From Nguyenibacter vanlangensis (lineage in GTDB: Bacteria; Pseudomonadota; Alphaproteobacteria; Acetobacterales; Acetobacteraceae), in the NCBI RefSeq assembly GCF_038719015.1, contig NZ_CP152276.1, forward strand, positions 62,001 to 126,000: a DNA stretch of 64,000 nt. Direction: 5' to 3'. The notes under the pieces are model-generated. The model saw only the letters and a list, made by a program, of their open reading frames with translations, searched no databases and was not told where the DNA came from. The translations under genes and the position numbers were made by a program. Positions 27,949 to 37,186 of the stretch are shown here, in pieces. Every line of letters begins with the position of its first letter. Within the stretch, counting starts at the first letter, position 1.

Positions 27949-29775
27949 TCAGGCCGGTGTCGTTGAAAGGTCTTCCGAAGCGAGCCACGCGCGCCATCCG
28001 CCGGTGGCGGTGATGTCCCTTGCCGAGGACAGCACGAAACCTTCGCAGATGAAGCCGGTTTCGAAGGTGCCATCAGCCAGTTCGACCTTGCCCAGACCGA
28101 GCGGCGCTGGAATCTGTGTCAGGAACGATCCGAGTTCGGAGGACGGCAACTCCCAGACCTCGACTTCGATAGCCTGACCTCCGTCCTCACAGCGCACGAG
28201 ACCCGGTCGCAGAGGAGGGTCTCCGGCAAGGGCATAGAAGCAATAGCAGGGAGCGGTCCTGGTGACGCTGACGAGGCGACCTCCCCGGTCGAGCAACTGC
28301 CAGTTGAGCGTGAGGCCGTCGAGATGGGCCCCACAGACCACGATCCGCGCGCGGTCGTTCGTGGCCACGCGTCCTGTGACGGCGGGCTCGAGCGTCTGTC
28401 CTCCCACGAGCGGTAGGCCGGATGTCCGCTGAAACGCGTCGGCGATGCTCAGCAAATACTGATCCGTGAATGCACGCCCGAAAATGGTTACGCCCCACGG
28501 CAGGCCATTTGCTATGAACGCTGACGGCACGGCGACGGCGGCATAGTCGAGCAGGTTCATGAAATTGGTATAGACGCCCAGGAGGGAGTTCGCCGCGACC
28601 GGCTGTTCCTGAAGTTCGGCAAGTGTGACGGGGCGTGGCATGGCGGGCGTCAACACGCAGTCCAGCCCGTTCATCACGGCATCGCATTCGGCCTTGATGT
28701 GCTGGAGCCTGTAGACGGCGGAGAACATGTCGGCGGCACTGTATTCCGGCGCCGCGTCGAGGACGGCGCGGATCACGGGCAGGATCGCTTCGGGATCACG
28801 CGTCAGCAGGTCCTGGACGACGAGATGCCGCTCCGCGATCCATGGTCCTTCATAGAGGAGTTTTGCGGCATCCAGAAAGGGAGAAAGGTCGATCGGAACC
28901 GCGAGGCCGCCCATTGTTTCCAGACGTGCGACAGCCTGCGCGAACAGGGCTTCGTCTTCGGAACGCCCGGCGAAATCCAGAGTTTGCGGAACGCCGAACC
29001 GAAAGCCCGGTCTGATGCGTCCGAACGCCGTTGATCCGTTCCATTGCGGGTTCTTGCGGCTGTAATCATCGGCAGGATCGAACCGGGCGAGCAGTGAGAA
29101 CAGCATGCTGGCCTGACTGGCCGAGGCCGTCAGAAGGGTCGTGCAATCGAGCGTGCGGCAGGCCGGAACCACGCCATGCGTCGAAATCAGTCCGCGCGTG
29201 GCCTTGAGCCCGACGAGATTGTTGTAGGCGGCCGGGATGCGCCCGCTGCCCGCTGTATCGGTGCCGAGGGCAAAGCTCGCCACGCCCAGCGCGACTGCCA
29301 CGGCGGAGCCGGAACTCGAACCACCCGAAGGATAGTCGGGCAGGACGCTGTTGCGGCACACGCCGTAGGGAGACCGGGTGCCGTTCAGGCCGGTCGCGAA
29401 CTGGTCCAGATTCGTCTTGGCGACGGGAATGCCGCCGAGTTCGATGATCCGACGGACCACGGTCGCGCTTTCGTCCGGCGTGTAGGCGAATGCCGGACAG
29501 GCGGCGGTCGTCGGGATTCCGGCGAGGTCGATATTGTCCTTGACGGCGAACGGAATGCCGTAGAGTGGAAGCGTCCTGTCGTCCGTTGCGCCCAGCCGAA
29601 GGAGATAAGGCTCGGTTTCCTCCGCGTCGAGGATGTGAATGAACGCGCGATATTGTTCGTTGAGCGCTTTTGCCTTCTCGCGCAGCGCGTCGATCAACTC
29701 TCGGGGCGCGAGCGTTCCATCGCGATAGGAAGCCAGCAGAGTCTTCGGGGCGAGGTCGGGCAGGGTGGTCAACAT
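27949..29775 (-). CDS. atzF: allophanate hydrolase
   Basis: The 608-residue protein has an amidase-signature core: catalytic Lys in VKDNIDLAG, Gly/Ser-rich PSGGSSSGSAVAV, and the cis-Ser/Ser region GTDTAGSGRIPAAYNN, the Ser-cisSer-Lys triad. A C-terminal domain of about 150 residues follows, as in two-domain AtzF/DUR1-type enzymes (EC 3.5.1.54): allophanate to ammonia and CO2. It follows the two DUF1989 genes by 27 bp. In guanidine catabolism it is the last step, after carboxylation of guanidine and deimination of carboxyguanidine. Full family length, all catalytic residues present. Confidence 0.92.
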   Translation of the reverse strand: MLTTLPDLAPKTLLASYRDGTLAPRELIDALREKAKALNEQYRAFIHILDAEETEPYLLRLGATDDRTLPLYGIPFAVKDNIDLAGIPTTAACPAFAYTPDESATVVRRIIELGGIPVAKTNLDQFATGLNGTRSPYGVCRNSVLPDYPSGGSSSGSAVAVALGVASFALGTDTAGSGRIPAAYNNLVGLKATRGLISTHGVVPACRTLDCTTLLTASASQASMLFSLLARFDPADDYSRKNPQWNGSTAFGRIRPGFRFGVPQTLDFAGRSEDEALFAQAVARLETMGGLAVPIDLSPFLDAAKLLYEGPWIAERHLVVQDLLTRDPEAILPVIRAVLDAAPEYSAADMFSAVYRLQHIKAECDAVMNGLDCVLTPAMPRPVTLAELQEQPVAANSLLGVYTNFMNLLDYAAVAVPSAFIANGLPWGVTIFGRAFTDQYLLSIADAFQRTSGLPLVGGQTLEPAVTGRVATNDRARIVVCGAHLDGLTLNWQLLDRGGRLVSVTRTAPCYCFYALAGDPPLRPGLVRCEDGGQAIEVEVWELPSSELGSFLTQIPAPLGLGKVELADGTFETGFICEGFVLSSARDITATGGWRAWLASEDLSTTPA

Positions 29776-29802
29776 CGTCCAGTCCTTCGTTTGTTGTGGG
29801 AT

Positions 29803-30438
29803 TCAGTCCCAGATGAGCACTTCCACCGGGGTGGGATTCCACGCGTTGCAGGGGTTGTTGAGCTGGGGGCAATTGGAGATCACGACGATCAGATCGATGT
29901 CGGCTTTCATCTCCACGTATTTCAGCGGAGCCGAGACGCCATCCGCGAAGACCAGCGTGCCGTCCGGCGTTACGGGAACGTTCATGAAGAAATTGATATT
30001 AGGGGCGAGATCACGCTTCGTCAGACGACCATCCTGAAGGCAGCCGCATAGGAAGTTGTTGCGGCAGCTGTGCATGTAATAGCGATCCGTCGCGTAGCGG
30101 ACCGTGTTGCTCTCCTGCGAGCATGCTCCGCCGAGTGTGTCGTGCTGCCCGCAGGTGTCGGCGGTGATCGTCGCTAGCGCATTCCCGAGATTGGAATACA
30201 GAACGGTGCCGGTGGTCAGGAACAGCGCCTTCTGCCGCCGGATCGTGCGCTGTACATCATAGCGTTCCCGTGTGTTCGTGGCATTGTAGAACAGGGTATC
30301 GATGGCTTGATTGCCTTCGAGGTCGAGCAGGCGGAGGGTCTGCCCTTTTTTGACATCAAAGACATAGGGCTCGCCCGCTCCGATGACGTGGCGGGAGAGG
30401 GCGTCCGCCGGGTCGAGCGTGCTGGAAATGATCGACAT
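29803..30438 (-). CDS. cgdB: DUF1989 protein, urea-carboxylase-associated protein 2 (carboxyguanidine deiminase subunit)
   Basis: The 211-residue protein is DUF1989/UAAP2: GQTLRLLDLEGNQAIDTLF, TADTCGQHDTLGGACS, and LAPNINFFMNVPVTPDG. The conserved cysteines and histidine fit a metal site. In guanidine-degrading bacteria the two UAAP proteins form the heteromeric carboxyguanidine deiminase (CgdAB), turning carboxyguanidine into allophanate. It sits between its paralogue (12 bp upstream) and allophanate hydrolase (27 bp downstream) under a guanidine riboswitch, which supports that reaction over a mere accessory role in urea use. Assignment of A and B to the two genes is by size and order and could be reversed. 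Confidence 0.8.
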   Translation of the reverse strand: MSIISSTLDPADALSRHVIGAGEPYVFDVKKGQTLRLLDLEGNQAIDTLFYNATNTRERYDVQRTIRRQKALFLTTGTVLYSNLGNALATITADTCGQHDTLGGACSQESNTVRYATDRYYMHSCRNNFLCGCLQDGRLTKRDLAPNINFFMNVPVTPDGTLVFADGVSAPLKYVEMKADIDLIVVISNCPQLNNPCNAWNPTPVEVLIWD

Positions 30439-30450
30439 CGTTCCGGGTCC

Positions 30451-31188
30451 TTACAGGCAGAAGAGTTCCGTGTTGTAGAAGGCGCGTCCGTTCTCAGCGC
30501 ATGACAGGCGGCAGGCCGCGGTGATGCTGGTGTCCCGTACGTCTTCCACCGAGAATTCAATGGGTCTGGGCGCGTAATGCGGGGCCGGATCCATCGGATG
30601 CTGAAGGGCGGTCATGACGATGAGCGTGTTCATCGGGGCATAGAGATCGACGTAATTCCCCGGCGCCGAGTTGTCGGGGACGTAGGAGAGATATCCGCCG
30701 TCGGCGACCGCGATCTTGCTGAAGAAATTGACGATCATCTGGATGTCGGGCGCATCCAGATCCCATTTCCCCATCTCGATGAGAAGGTTTTCGAAACCGT
30801 TGCGATGAAAGCCGTTGCGCAGGTCTTCGAAGCGCCCAGCGCCGTATTTCTCCTGTACCTCCACCGCGTTCAGAACGCCGCCGAAGCAGTCGTGCCAGCC
30901 GCAGGTATCCTCGGTGATGGCGAGGAGCACTCGCCCCATATCCGAATACAGGCAATGGCCTTCCGTCACGAACGCGGTGTGTTGCGCCTTCAGGGAATCC
31001 GGCAGGTTCAGCCGCTCGGTCATCTGTTCCGGATTCAGAGCCATGAGAGACAGATTCGCGCCACCCTCGATGTCCGTGAGGCGAAGTTTCTGCCCGGCGC
31101 GCAAAATGAGCGAGCGATGTCCTCCGCCGGGAATGGTTTCCCTGTAGAGGGTGGAGGAGAGTGTCGGAAATTCGGCGGAACTAATCAC
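30451..31188 (-). CDS. cgdA: DUF1989 protein, urea-carboxylase-associated protein 1 (carboxyguanidine deiminase subunit)
   Basis: The 245-residue DUF1989/UAAP1 protein resembles the next gene product throughout: GQKLRLTDIEGGANLSLMALN, TEDTCGWHDCFGGVLN, and DIQMIVNFFSKIAVADGG. The start codon is GTG (31188) with GGAAA upstream; there is no ATG closer to the conserved region. It is the larger partner of the probable carboxyguanidine deiminase. It lies 51 bp downstream of the permease and 12 bp upstream of the second subunit, all transcribed leftwards from the minus-strand guanidine-I riboswitch. Confidence 0.8.
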   Translation of the reverse strand: MISSAEFPTLSSTLYRETIPGGGHRSLILRAGQKLRLTDIEGGANLSLMALNPEQMTERLNLPDSLKAQHTAFVTEGHCLYSDMGRVLLAITEDTCGWHDCFGGVLNAVEVQEKYGAGRFEDLRNGFHRNGFENLLIEMGKWDLDAPDIQMIVNFFSKIAVADGGYLSYVPDNSAPGNYVDLYAPMNTLIVMTALQHPMDPAPHYAPRPIEFSVEDVRDTSITAACRLSCAENGRAFYNTELFCL

Positions 31189-31239
31189 GGAATGGTTTCC
31201 TTATCGGTGGCGACCGCTCTGACGGCGCTGGAAAGAGGC

Positions 31240-32766
31240 CTAGGATGCGGACTTCGTTTTCTGGAATTTTCTTACGATGAACCCGCTCGCGAGGGCGATC
31301 GTCAGGAAGGCGGCGGGGAACGCCACCATGTACGGCCGTTCTCCACCCGGATCGAAGACTTCCTTGCGTGGCCAGAGCGTGTTGAGGAGAAACAGTGCTC
31401 CGCACACCACGGCGCAGAGATTGACCGTCGCGCGGCGGATGCGTCCTTTCGTCTCGAAGCCGAACGGCGACGGTCCGGGCGATTTCAGCCACTGCCAGCG
31501 CCGGAGCAGGAGCGGGACGGTCACGAGGAGATAGGCGAAATATGTCACGCCGACAGCCGAGGAGGTGATGGCGCCGAAGAGGGATGAGTCGCCGTAGTTG
31601 ACGCCGAGAAACGCCGCGCTGAGCACGCCCACGAAAACCGTCGCGGCGACTGGGGTGCCTGTACGCTGAGAAATCCGCGCGAGCGCGCTGCATGCGGGAA
31701 TGACGCCGTCCCGCGCCATCGAGAAGAGCACGCGGGAGGCCGAGGTCTGGATCGCGATGGTTGCCGAAAAGACCGAAACGGCGACCGTGGCCAGCAGGAG
31801 ATGTCCGGTGACCCCCGATGTCATGGCATTGATGACGTAGGGTACGCCGATGGTGGTGAGCTCGCCGGACGACAGGGAGGGCGCGGCCATCAACGTGCCG
31901 AGAATGACCAGCCCGCCCGCGACGAAGGAGAGCAGAAGGCACCGCACGATCGCGCGGGGTGCCGTGCGCGCCGGATTATGGGTCTCTTCCGACAGTTCGG
32001 CCGCGCTGTCGAAACCGTACATCACGTAGACGGCCATGAGCATCGAGGCGAGGAAAGCGGCTGAACCGGATATCCCTGGAGCCATATGCGTGGTGTCGAG
32101 GGTAACCGCGAAGCCGCGTTGGGCATGCAGGAAGAGCGTCGCGACGAGCAGGCACAAACCGACGATTTCCGCGTAGACCCCGGCGACTGTGACGAACGCG
32201 GAAATGCGGACGCCCGCGCAGGAGATGAGCGTGCTTGCAAGGATCGTCGCCGTACCCAAAATGACCGCGTTTTCCGCGCCGGTGAGCGTCGTGACGTCGG
32301 GGTTCGCGCCGATGACCTGAAAGCCGCTCCACAGGCTGGGAAGGATCGACTGCATGGCGATGGCGATCGCGGAAACGCTGACAATATATCCGATGAGCGT
32401 CAGCCAGCCCGCGATCCAGCCCACATCGCGCACGGAGAGCCGCGAAGACCACTGATAGATCGCCCCTGCTACCGGAATATGCGCTGCGAGTTCTGCAAAG
32501 CAGAGCGCCACGCAGAATTGTCCGACGAAAACGAGGGGCCACGTCCAGAAAAATGCCGGACCGCCAAAGGCATAGCCGACGGGAAACATTTCGAAGACGG
32601 TTGTCAGGACCGAGACGAACGAGAAACCGGCCGCAAAGGAGGCGAAGGGCCCGAGGTCGCGCCGTAGTTCCTGTCGATAGCCAAGGCGCGCGAGCTGTTC
32701 GCTATCCACGCCGGGACAGATGGGCGCCTGAAACGTTGCCCCGACAGTCGGACCGGAGGGGTTCAT
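31240..32766 (-). CDS. APC-superfamily permease (probable guanidine or amine importer)
   Basis: The 508-residue integral membrane protein has about 12 hydrophobic segments and APC-family features (GFSFVSVLTTVFEMFP; FCVALCFAELAAHIPVAGAIYQW; YGFDSAAELSEETHNPARTAPRAI). It resembles the GABA/choline permease branch. It is the first gene after the minus-strand guanidine-I riboswitch (about 170 bp leader) and precedes the deiminase subunits, so its cargo is probably guanidine or a guanidino compound. An exporter is less likely because the operon is catabolic and export genes under this riboswitch are usually SMR family. Substrate is inferred from context only. Confidence 0.82.
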   Translation of the reverse strand: MNPSGPTVGATFQAPICPGVDSEQLARLGYRQELRRDLGPFASFAAGFSFVSVLTTVFEMFPVGYAFGGPAFFWTWPLVFVGQFCVALCFAELAAHIPVAGAIYQWSSRLSVRDVGWIAGWLTLIGYIVSVSAIAIAMQSILPSLWSGFQVIGANPDVTTLTGAENAVILGTATILASTLISCAGVRISAFVTVAGVYAEIVGLCLLVATLFLHAQRGFAVTLDTTHMAPGISGSAAFLASMLMAVYVMYGFDSAAELSEETHNPARTAPRAIVRCLLLSFVAGGLVILGTLMAAPSLSSGELTTIGVPYVINAMTSGVTGHLLLATVAVSVFSATIAIQTSASRVLFSMARDGVIPACSALARISQRTGTPVAATVFVGVLSAAFLGVNYGDSSLFGAITSSAVGVTYFAYLLVTVPLLLRRWQWLKSPGPSPFGFETKGRIRRATVNLCAVVCGALFLLNTLWPRKEVFDPGGERPYMVAFPAAFLTIALASGFIVRKFQKTKSAS

Positions 32767-32934
32767 GGCGCGTTACGCGTCATGAACGGACAAATCACCG
32801 GAGCCCGATTACGCCGGGCATAGGCGTTTGCGAGAAGACAGAGATATCGTTTCAATGTCGTTCTTCTCCGGTCTGTTCAGACGGAGATGGCGCACACACC
32901 TCAAGAGATATGTGACGCCATTTCCGGCATCTCA

Positions 32935-33031
32935 TTATCTCCCGGGCTTTTGTCCCGCCGTGTAACCTCGAAGCCGAGGTCGCGCGCTCTCGGACCAGTC
33001 ATCCAGCAAAAACTGGATCGGAACCCTAGCG
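32935..33031 (-). ncRNA. guanidine-I (ykkC) riboswitch, minus strand
   Basis: Read on the minus strand from about 33031, the sequence has CTAGGGTTCCG, a variable hairpin (GATCCAG and CTGGAT arms), ACTGGTCCGAGAG, GACCTCGGCTTCGAGGT, and GGGACAAAAGCCCGGGAGA ending near 32935. These are the near-invariant guanidine-I aptamer elements in the right order. It lies 169 bp before the permease start. No clear intrinsic terminator follows, so the expression platform is not evident. Confidence 0.93.
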
Positions 33032-33042
33032 GCTTTGAAAGT

Positions 33043-33071
33043 TTCATATTTGTTATGGTGCGAATGTGCAA
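33043..33071 (-). promoter_or_regulatory. sigma-70-like promoter for the minus-strand guanidine operon
   Basis: On the minus strand TTGCAC (33066-33071) and TATGAA (33043-33048) are separated by exactly 17 bp, and the aptamer begins about 12 bp downstream. Position, spacing and match to consensus make this the likely promoter of the leftward transcript. Confidence 0.65.
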
Positions 33072-33133
33072 GGATTATATTGCGAAAAAAACAGACTCCG
33101 ATGCAGGTTCGGAATGTGATTGTCGATTTTCCC

Positions 33134-33162
33134 TTGACCCGTTTTTAGATCGGAACAAGATT
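33134..33162 (+). promoter_or_regulatory. possible promoter for the carboxylase transcript
   Basis: TTGACC (33134-33139) is followed after 17 bp by AAGATT (33157-33162), about 12 bp before the plus-strand aptamer, mirroring the minus-strand layout. The -35 is good and the -10 is weak, so the assignment is tentative. Confidence 0.45.
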
Positions 33163-33173
33163 GATGCCAATGG

Positions 33174-33272
33174 CGCGCTAGGGTTCCGCCCCGACGTATG
33201 TCGGGAGTCTGGTCCGAGAGCACGCGGCCTCGGCTTCGAGGTTACACGGCGGGACAAAAGCCCGGGAGATAA
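33174..33272 (+). ncRNA. guanidine-I (ykkC) riboswitch, plus strand
   Basis: The plus strand reads CTAGGGTTCCG, a hairpin with CCCGACGTATGTCGGG, CTGGTCCGAGAG, GGCCTCGGCTTCGAGGT, ACACGGCGGGACAAAAG and CCCGGGAGATAACG. All conserved guanidine-I elements are present and nearly the same as in the divergent copy, so the two probably arose by duplication or have co-evolved. It ends about 105 bp before the carboxylase ATG. No strong terminator hairpin is seen between, so control may be translational. Confidence 0.95.
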
Positions 33273-33376
33273 CGCCGCAACGGTTCGAAAGACCGCTCGG
33301 CTTATGTGTAATCGGAGTTGCAGGGCCATGACTCATTCCTTTTCCGCTACCCGCGTGTCATCTGGATTGTCGTGCC

Positions 33377-36300
33377 ATGTTTGATCGTGTTCTCATCGCC
33401 AATCGTGGTGCAATTGCGTGTAGAATCATCAAAACGTTACGAAAAATGGGGATCGGTTCGGTCACCATTTATATGGAGGCGGATGCTGCGAGTCTGCATG
33501 TTCGCGACGCGGACATTGCTGTATCTCTGGGCTCCGGTGGACCCGCGCAGACCTATTTGAATGTGAAACGAATCATCGAGATCGCACAGGAAACCGGGGC
33601 TCAGGCGATTCATCCGGGATATGGCTTCCTGTCGGAGAATGCGGCTTTTGCCGAGGCGTGTCGTGCCGCGGGCATTTGTTTCATCGGGCCCGAACCGGCC
33701 CAACTCGTCGCGTTTGGCCTGAAACACGAAGCGCGCGCGCTTGCCTCTCGCGAAAATGTGCCGCTTCTGCGGGGCTCACTACTGCTCCAGACGTCCGATG
33801 ACGCCCGCAAGGCGGCCGCCAGTGTTGGGTACCCCGTGATGCTCAAGAGTACGGCCGGGGGGGGCGGCATCGGAATGCGCGTTTGCCGGAGCGAGGCGGA
33901 ACTCGTCGGAATCTTCGAGACCGTGCGTCAACTCGGAGAAAATAATTTCAGCGATTCAGGGGTCTTCGTCGAAAAATACATCGAGCATGCACGTCATCTC
34001 GAGGTCCAGATCTTCGGGGACGGGCAGGGGAGCGTGATTTCGCTCGGTGTGCGGGATTGCTCGGTTCAGAGGCGCAACCAGAAAGTCGTGGAGGAAACGC
34101 CGGCGCCCGGTCTGCCTCCTGGAATGGCGCAGGCGCTGTGCGATGCGGCGATCCGCCTTGGCAGGGCGGTCCGGTATCGGAGCGCCGGGACCGTTGAGTT
34201 CGTCTATGATTCAGACGCCAAGGCGTTTTATTTCCTCGAGGTCAATACGCGTCTTCAGGTCGAACATGGTGTAACCGAGGAAGTCTGGGGCGTTGATCTG
34301 GTCCGCTGGATGATCGAGCTGGCGGCAGGCTCCCTTTCGCCGCTCCCTTCGCTTGTGGCCGGACTGAAACCTAGGGGGCATGCGATTGAGGCGCGGATCT
34401 ATGCCGAGGACCCGGGAAAGAATTTCCAGCCCTCTCCGGGTGTTCTAACGGAAGTCGTTTTTCCGCCAACGGGCGAAAACGGACTGCGTGTCGATACATG
34501 GCTCGAAGCCGGCGCGGAGATTTCATCGTTCTTCGATCCGATGGTCGCTAAACTCATCACCTGCGCGCCGACGCGCGAGCAGGCGATCAAACGACTCGAT
34601 GAGGCGCTGGCAAAGACCTGCCTGTACGGTGTCGAGACGAACCGGGATTACCTGAGGCAGATCCTGTTTGAGGCGCCGTTTACCTCCGGCGCGCCGTGGA
34701 CCCGTTGCCTCGAACAGATCGTCTACCGCCCCTCCACGATCGACGTTCTCGCGGGTGGGACGCAGACGACGATTCAGGATTTTCCTGGGAGACTCGGATA
34801 CTGGGCGGTCGGTGTTCCGCCGTCCGGGCCAATGGACAGCCGGGCCTTCCGGCTTGGGAACGCGCTGCTGGGAAACCCCTCGGACGCTGCCGGTCTCGAA
34901 ATCATCATGACCGGCCCGACTCTGAGGTTCAATATCGATACTTATGCGGTCGTCACCGGCGCGGACATCGCGGTGAGCGTCGATGGGGCGCCGCGTGACA
35001 TGAACACGGTCTTTCAGATCCGTTCGGGCGAGACGCTGCGGCTCGGCTTGCCGCGAAACGGCGCCCGTTCGATGCTCTGCGTGAGCGGCGGCATCGACGT
35101 CCCGCTCTATCTCGGGAGTCGCTCCACTTTCACTCTCGGAAAATTCGGCGGCCATGCGGGTCGCCCGCTGCGGGCCGGAGACGTCCTGCATATCAGGGCC
35201 GCAGGCGAGGCGTCGGTGGCGAAGGAGCTTGCCCCTGAACTCCGCACGGTGTCTGCCGGGACGCGCGCGATCCGCGTGATCTATGGGCCGCACGGAGCGC
35301 CGGAATATTTCACGCCGGCCTATATCGACAGTTTCTTCGAGGCGGAATGGGAGGTCCATTTCAATTCGAACCGGACTGGCATCCGGCTGATCGGTCCGCG
35401 GCCCGAGTGGGTACGTGACAGCGGAGGCGAGGCGGGGCTGCACCCCTCCAATATCCATGACAATCCCTATGCGGTCGGGGCGGTCGATTTTACGGGCGAT
35501 ATGCCTGTCATTCTCGGTCCTGACGGTCCGAGTCTCGGAGGGTTCGTCTGCCCGGCGACGGTGATCGAGGCTGATCTCTGGCAACTCGGGCAACTCCGGG
35601 CGGGAGATCGCCTCAGATTCGTTCCTATCACCGTGGAAACCGCGCGCCAGATTGCTCAGGCGCAGGACGCGGAAATTGCGTCGCTTTCTCCTGTTCCTGT
35701 GCTCTGGTCCCGCTGCGCGCTCCGCTCTCCGATCGTCCTGGATTCGGGAGAAGGAAGCGAGCGCCTTGTCGGCCGTCTGGCGGGGGACACGTCCTTACTT
35801 CTGGAAATCGGTGACGCCAGACTCGATATCGCGTTGCGCTTTCGCGTTCATGCCCTGATGGAAGCAATGACCTGCGCCTGTCCGTCGGGAGTGATTGATC
35901 TCACGCCGGGGATACGCTCGCTTCAGGTTCACTTTGTTCCCGAACGCCTGCCTCTTGCCGAGTTGCTTGCGTATCTCGCGCGGCTCTGGCGTGACGTGAC
36001 GGAGCGCAAGGACATCAGGGTGGCCTCCCGTACGGTCTACCTTCCGCTGTCCTGGGACGATCCCGCCTGCAAGCTGGCGATCGAGAAATACATGACTACG
36101 GTCAGGCCCGACGCCCCGTGGTGCCCCAGCAACATCGAGTTCATCCGTCGGATCAACGGCCAGAAATCGATCAATGACGTGCGGGATATCGTGTTCGACG
36201 CGCGGTACCTCGTCATGGGTCTCGGAGATGTCTATCTGGGCGCTCCTGTCGCAACTCCGCTCGATCCTCGTCAGCGACTCGTGACGACGAAGTACAATCC

Positions 36301-36973
36301 CGCGCGGACATGGACGGCCGAAAATTCCGTCGGGATCGGCGGCGCGTATCTGTGTGTCTACGGAATGGAGGGGCCGGGAGGCTATCAGTTCGTCGGACGC
36401 ACTTTGCAGATGTGGGCTCGCTACACGCTTCCGAAGGCGTTTGAAGGTAAACCATGGCTGTTGAGATTTTTTGATCAGTTGCGCTTTTTTCCGGTTTCCG
36501 CGGATGCGCTTGAGACGATCCGGCGGGATTTTCCGATCGGACGGTATGATTTGCGGATCGACGAAGGTGAGCTTTCCCTGTCGGATTACGAAGCGTTCCT
36601 TACGCGTGAAGCGCATGAAATCGTTGCTTTTCGCGCGCAACAGGCAAAGGCGTTTGAAGCTGAGCGGCGCTATTGGATCGAGGCCGGTCTTGACCACTTC
36701 GAAAGTACCGAATTCGCGCCGGAAGGTGACGAATGCACGCTGTTGCCGGACGGTGAGACCGCGATTGAAAGCGATATCGCAGGAAATGTTTGGCTGGTGT
36801 GCGTAAAGGTCGGGGATCGGGTCGAGGCGGGACAGACAGTCGTGATTCTGGAATCCATGAAGATCGAGATCTCGGTGCAGTCGCCGTTCGGAGGGACCAT
36901 CCGCGAAATCAGGGCGTTCCCCGGAAAGCCGGTTCGTGCGGGGCAGACGATCGCTGTTCTTGCTGACGCGTGA
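33377..36973 (+). CDS. biotin-dependent urea/guanidine carboxylase
   Basis: The protein has 1198 residues. A biotin carboxylase domain is N-terminal (FDRVLIANRGAIACRI; GGGGIGMRV; RDCSVQRRNQKVVEE; EVNTRLQVEHGVTE), then the urea-carboxylase-type carboxyltransferase region (residues about 455-1080, TTIQDFPGRLGYWAVGVPPSGPMD; TTKYNPARTWTAENS), and a C-terminal biotinyl domain (ILESMKIEI, biotinyl Lys near residue 1162). This is complete urea carboxylase (EC 6.3.4.6) without a fused allophanate hydrolase. The guanidine-I riboswitch immediately upstream and the deiminase genes opposite indicate guanidine carboxylase (EC 6.3.4.-) as the physiological activity. The start lacks a strong ribosome site, compatible with riboswitch-controlled translation. 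Confidence 0.93.
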   Translation: MFDRVLIANRGAIACRIIKTLRKMGIGSVTIYMEADAASLHVRDADIAVSLGSGGPAQTYLNVKRIIEIAQETGAQAIHPGYGFLSENAAFAEACRAAGICFIGPEPAQLVAFGLKHEARALASRENVPLLRGSLLLQTSDDARKAAASVGYPVMLKSTAGGGGIGMRVCRSEAELVGIFETVRQLGENNFSDSGVFVEKYIEHARHLEVQIFGDGQGSVISLGVRDCSVQRRNQKVVEETPAPGLPPGMAQALCDAAIRLGRAVRYRSAGTVEFVYDSDAKAFYFLEVNTRLQVEHGVTEEVWGVDLVRWMIELAAGSLSPLPSLVAGLKPRGHAIEARIYAEDPGKNFQPSPGVLTEVVFPPTGENGLRVDTWLEAGAEISSFFDPMVAKLITCAPTREQAIKRLDEALAKTCLYGVETNRDYLRQILFEAPFTSGAPWTRCLEQIVYRPSTIDVLAGGTQTTIQDFPGRLGYWAVGVPPSGPMDSRAFRLGNALLGNPSDAAGLEIIMTGPTLRFNIDTYAVVTGADIAVSVDGAPRDMNTVFQIRSGETLRLGLPRNGARSMLCVSGGIDVPLYLGSRSTFTLGKFGGHAGRPLRAGDVLHIRAAGEASVAKELAPELRTVSAGTRAIRVIYGPHGAPEYFTPAYIDSFFEAEWEVHFNSNRTGIRLIGPRPEWVRDSGGEAGLHPSNIHDNPYAVGAVDFTGDMPVILGPDGPSLGGFVCPATVIEADLWQLGQLRAGDRLRFVPITVETARQIAQAQDAEIASLSPVPVLWSRCALRSPIVLDSGEGSERLVGRLAGDTSLLLEIGDARLDIALRFRVHALMEAMTCACPSGVIDLTPGIRSLQVHFVPERLPLAELLAYLARLWRDVTERKDIRVASRTVYLPLSWDDPACKLAIEKYMTTVRPDAPWCPSNIEFIRRINGQKSINDVRDIVFDARYLVMGLGDVYLGAPVATPLDPRQRLVTTKYNPARTWTAENSVGIGGAYLCVYGMEGPGGYQFVGRTLQMWARYTLPKAFEGKPWLLRFFDQLRFFPVSADALETIRRDFPIGRYDLRIDEGELSLSDYEAFLTREAHEIVAFRAQQAKAFEAERRYWIEAGLDHFESTEFAPEGDECTLLPDGETAIESDIAGNVWLVCVKVGDRVEAGQTVVILESMKIEISVQSPFGGTIREIRAFPGKPVRAGQTIAVLADA

Positions 36974-37186
36974 TGTAGAAATATCCTTGGTGCATCTGGA
37001 ATCATCGTGTCTGACGGCGTCGAGAAGTCGCTGCACATCGGTTGCGGTGCGGATTTGTTTCCATAAAGAGCATATTCCAGGAAATTATACGTCGATTGAC
37101 GTAATGACCTCGAACTCAAGTTTCTGCTTAACTTCGAATCAATCTTGATCCGTACCAACCTGGCTGAACGCCTCTGGGAGATGATA

